This document shows, one piece after another, positions 61,501-64,000 of a DNA stretch of 64,000 nucleotides. The stretch is from Austropuccinia psidii (taxonomy: Eukaryota; Basidiomycota; Pucciniomycetes; Pucciniales; Sphaerophragmiaceae). Made by a program: the position numbers and the translations under genes. The stretch is from the NCBI GenBank assembly GCA_023105745.1, contig JALGQZ010000005.1:2209501-2273500 (forward strand), given 5' to 3'. The notes under the pieces were generated by a model, which saw nothing but the letters and a program-made list of their open reading frames with translations, had not been told where the DNA came from and searched no databases. The stretch's first letter is position 1. Each line of letters starts with the position of its first letter.

Positions 61501-62001
61501 TATTCTTTTAAGTATGCAAAAGAAAGATGGGATAAACTTCATAAACCACCTCCCTTTAATGTAGGAGACTTGGTCTTAGTATCAACTCTTAATTTTAATG
61601 ATATAAAAGGCACAAAAAAATTAAAAGATTCCTTTGAAGAACTATTCATGATAAAAGCACTACATGGACCTAATGCTGTGCAACTAGAACTCAAAGGTGA
61701 ATTCATGAATAAACACCCAGCTTTCCCTGTAAGCCTGATAAAACCTTACAGCTCAAGTTACAAATAATTATATCCCCTGAGAAATAAACAAACACTTAAA
61801 ATTCCCCCTCTAGAAGAAGGAGAAGAGAGGAAAATTGTAAAAGTACTTAAAGAAAGAAGGAATAGAAGCAAAAAAGAAAGAGAATACCTTGTGCAGTATA
61901 GAAACCCAACTCAAGAAGATGAATGTCTACTTGAGAAAGATATAACTAACTCCAATAAACTACTAAGAAGGTTCAGAAATGAAAGAAGGCCTAGAGAATA
62001 G
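58515..62001 (+). pseudogene. pol: Pol of E3 (protease-RT-RNase H-integrase-chromodomain), many stops
   Basis: Protease LDTGAYCTCVG at about 58518-58550. RT from about 59070, with PYQPLLRRPDYPASPRDRE, RMVRDLRALNT and catalytic YIDD at 59562-59573. RNase H at about 59990-60370. The integrase zinc module H..H..C-x2-C is at about 60690-60825 and the core at 60890-61460. A chromodomain-like segment (VLKERRNRS..EREYLVQYRNPTQEDE) is at 61840-61960, with the end TAG at 61999-62001. More than ten in-frame stops are spread through it, many where Gln or Trp would be expected (for example SR-stop-ALA at the end of RNase H). It cannot encode a working polyprotein. Confidence 0.88.
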
Positions 62002-62098
62002 AAACGTTAAGCATTATTGAGCTTCAAGACTAAGAAAGTCAATGATACTCTAATTAATGATATGAGATTGTGGTACAATCTTTTTTGGTCGTAGGGAA

Positions 62099-64000
62099 TG
62101 TGAGCTTTTAAGATATGACCACATATCCAAAAATGGCACAAGAAAATTTTATAATGATTATTCTTTTAAAATAATTATCTTAAAATGAGTAAAAATGCCA
62201 TAAATAGGCATAAATTCTTAATTACCTTGGAATATAATGAGTAAACATGAGAAATAAGATACATAATTAGATTCCTAATGATAAAATACACATATATCAT
62301 TTTATGGCATATCTGTAAAGAAAATAATTAATGAATACTAAGTAAGAATACCATAAAAAAGAAATGAACTCCTATTCATCCCAGAAAAAATGAAACAACA
62401 TGTGAAATAAACTGTACCATTGGATTCCCCATGAAACACTACACATATAAGATTTTTATGTCATATTTGTAAAGTTAATATTTAAGGAAATAACCTGAAT
62501 ATATGGACTTTTATGATCAGTGCATATATTCATGGTTTTTAGCTTATATATCTTAAAATACACATGATAGAGAGTTAAACCAGAAATAAAGTTACCACAC
62601 AATTACTTCAAAAATACAGATACAAACTTTTGTTGAAATGTTACAAACAAGGTTATAACTTGTAAGGGTTTATTGAATAAAATTGCTATAGCTGTTGACC
62701 ACTTTGTTGTAAAAGTGTATATTAAGGCTCTACTAGATCATACGCGAAGAATGATGTATTGTTCAGAATTATATTCAAGGTAAAACCCCTTTAAATCATG
62801 GTTTGAAGTTTAAAGTAGTGAATTTGGACAGAAAAGATGAGTTACAAGAAAAATAATCAAAAATAGAAATTTTATGATGTAATTAAATTCACTTGAAAGT
62901 TTAATTATGACATGTTAGGCTATTATAAAACACTCTTATATTGGCTTTAGCGTGTATAAATTAAAAGGTATTAATGATCAATATTTAAGCTTAAAATTGA
63001 TCATTTATGATCACTCACTGTAATATTATTTTAAGTTTAAAAGTTACATAAGTGATAAAACTGGTGAATAATATTAGATTATGATTAATAATAATAAACT
63101 ACATGAAGTTTAGGCTTCTTCCAAGAATATGATGTCATCAAGCCCAGAGTTATAGTAATAACTCTAAATAATGGCGTAATAATGTGCTAAGATAGTTTAA
63201 TTATGATTTAATAATCCCTAAAGCTTAAAATACTGATCAATTCCAGTTAATTCCATCATTACACGTCTACTAGAAGCCTTTTGGACTCTATGGGGGAAGA
63301 TTTTACTCTATTTCCCCCTCAGACACGACAGAAAACAATAAATCATTAAAACCAAAGGTAAAAGCTTTCTTCTTCTTATATAAAAATATTATATATTCAA
63401 AGGATCAAGTTGGTATTTATTATATTCATGAATTTGATTTTATTGAATAAATTTTCAATTGTTTTTATCTGTTAAATTTCTCTAACATCTCTAATTCCAT
63501 GTAAAAACAAGAAAATTTGTAATTTATTTTAATTTTTATTGTAAATACAATTTAAATAACTTGTATTTCTATTTTTTGGAGTGAAATGATTCATAATTAT
63601 TATATTAAGTGTTAAAATTAGGTTATTTTTTCCTTTTTATAATAATTTCTCTCCTTTATTATTTTTTAAATAATTCTTAAATTAATATAAATAATATTTA
63701 TATTAATTCATAACTTCAATATTAATGATATTATTGTTATAATTTTTTATTATTATAAAAAAACAATTTTTAATGCCTTTATTAAATGTTGGAAACAATA
63801 ATAAAGTTCCATGAATATATTAATTATCATATAATAATATATTTATTTCATTATATGAATCTTTTCAATATATAATCTATATTATTATATTTATTTAGTA
63901 ATATAAATATTTTATGCCATAATTATCATAATAATCTTTTATCTTATTCTTTAAACTTAATAAGGACATTCAAAGTATGATAAGTAAAATATTAGTAATT
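62099..64000 (+). repeat. 3' LTR of E3, truncated by the window end
   Basis: Starts TGTGAGC directly after GGTCGTAGGGAA, a weak polypurine tract. It follows the 5' LTR with many substitutions and small indels, including a deletion that removes the TATA box near 63300. About 75 bp of its end lie beyond the window. Confidence 0.88.

Larger units (their letters stand above)
52050..64000 (+). mobile_element. Old Ty3/Gypsy retrotransposon E3 with about 2-kb LTRs (3' LTR cut by window end)
   Basis: 5' LTR 52050-54024, internal region 54025-62098, 3' LTR from 62099. The domain order gag, protease, RT, RNase H, integrase, chromodomain makes it Ty3/Gypsy, of a lineage clearly different from E2. Both genes carry many stops. 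The two LTRs differ at roughly one base in seven in the parts compared by eye, so the insertion is old. Gag is interrupted by an antisense LTR (56511-57973). Confidence 0.92.

Overview
The window is AT-rich fungal nuclear DNA, packed with LTR retrotransposons and dead DNA transposons and holding only two recognisable non-transposon genes. Short GT..AG introns (50-75 nt), an AA9-like secreted protein with a CFEM tail, Tet/JBP-like dioxygenase and Harbinger/hAT remnants, and chromodomain Ty3/Gypsy elements all point to a basidiomycete. I infer a rust (Pucciniales) with a very large genome; Austropuccinia-like is plausible but not provable from sequence alone.

Layout. 1-7799: the decayed 3' part of a Ty3/Gypsy element (E1), cut up by solo LTRs, two of which are nested in each other. 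7800-12890: anonymous AT-rich DNA and a solo LTR (10195-12118). 13070-15260: dead hAT transposase, minus strand. 17100-18210: dead Tet/JBP-like dioxygenase. 18340-32165: a dead Harbinger transposase split by a solo LTR (18997-31583), itself split by a nearly intact 10,000-bp Ty3/Gypsy element E2 (20763-30762). 33291-35022: gene for a multi-span membrane protein. 35-48.5 kb: AT-rich and homopolymer-rich DNA with one more Harbinger scrap and simple repeats. 49050-50218: gene for a secreted AA9-like/CFEM protein. 52050-64000: an old, nonsense-riddled Ty3/Gypsy element E3 with ~2-kb LTRs, carrying an antisense 1463-bp solo LTR inside gag.

E2 is the most informative unit. Its LTRs are 762 bp each with 5 differences and a perfect 5-bp target duplication. 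Gag is open, and pol is broken by a single stop codon. The gag-pol junction carries a textbook -1 frameshift signal: a GGGAAAA slippery heptamer followed by a 14-bp stem-loop. The site just after the 5' LTR, where a tRNA primer site is expected, is instead a perfect 14-nt complement of a sequence inside the LTR, which suggests Tf1-type self-priming. Between pol and the 3' LTR, on the opposite strand, lies a spliced gene for a 390-residue protein with Zn2Cys6-type cysteine spacing. All seven cysteines survive in the decayed E1 copy. Together these suggest a self-priming, frameshifting chromodomain retroelement with its own antisense accessory gene.
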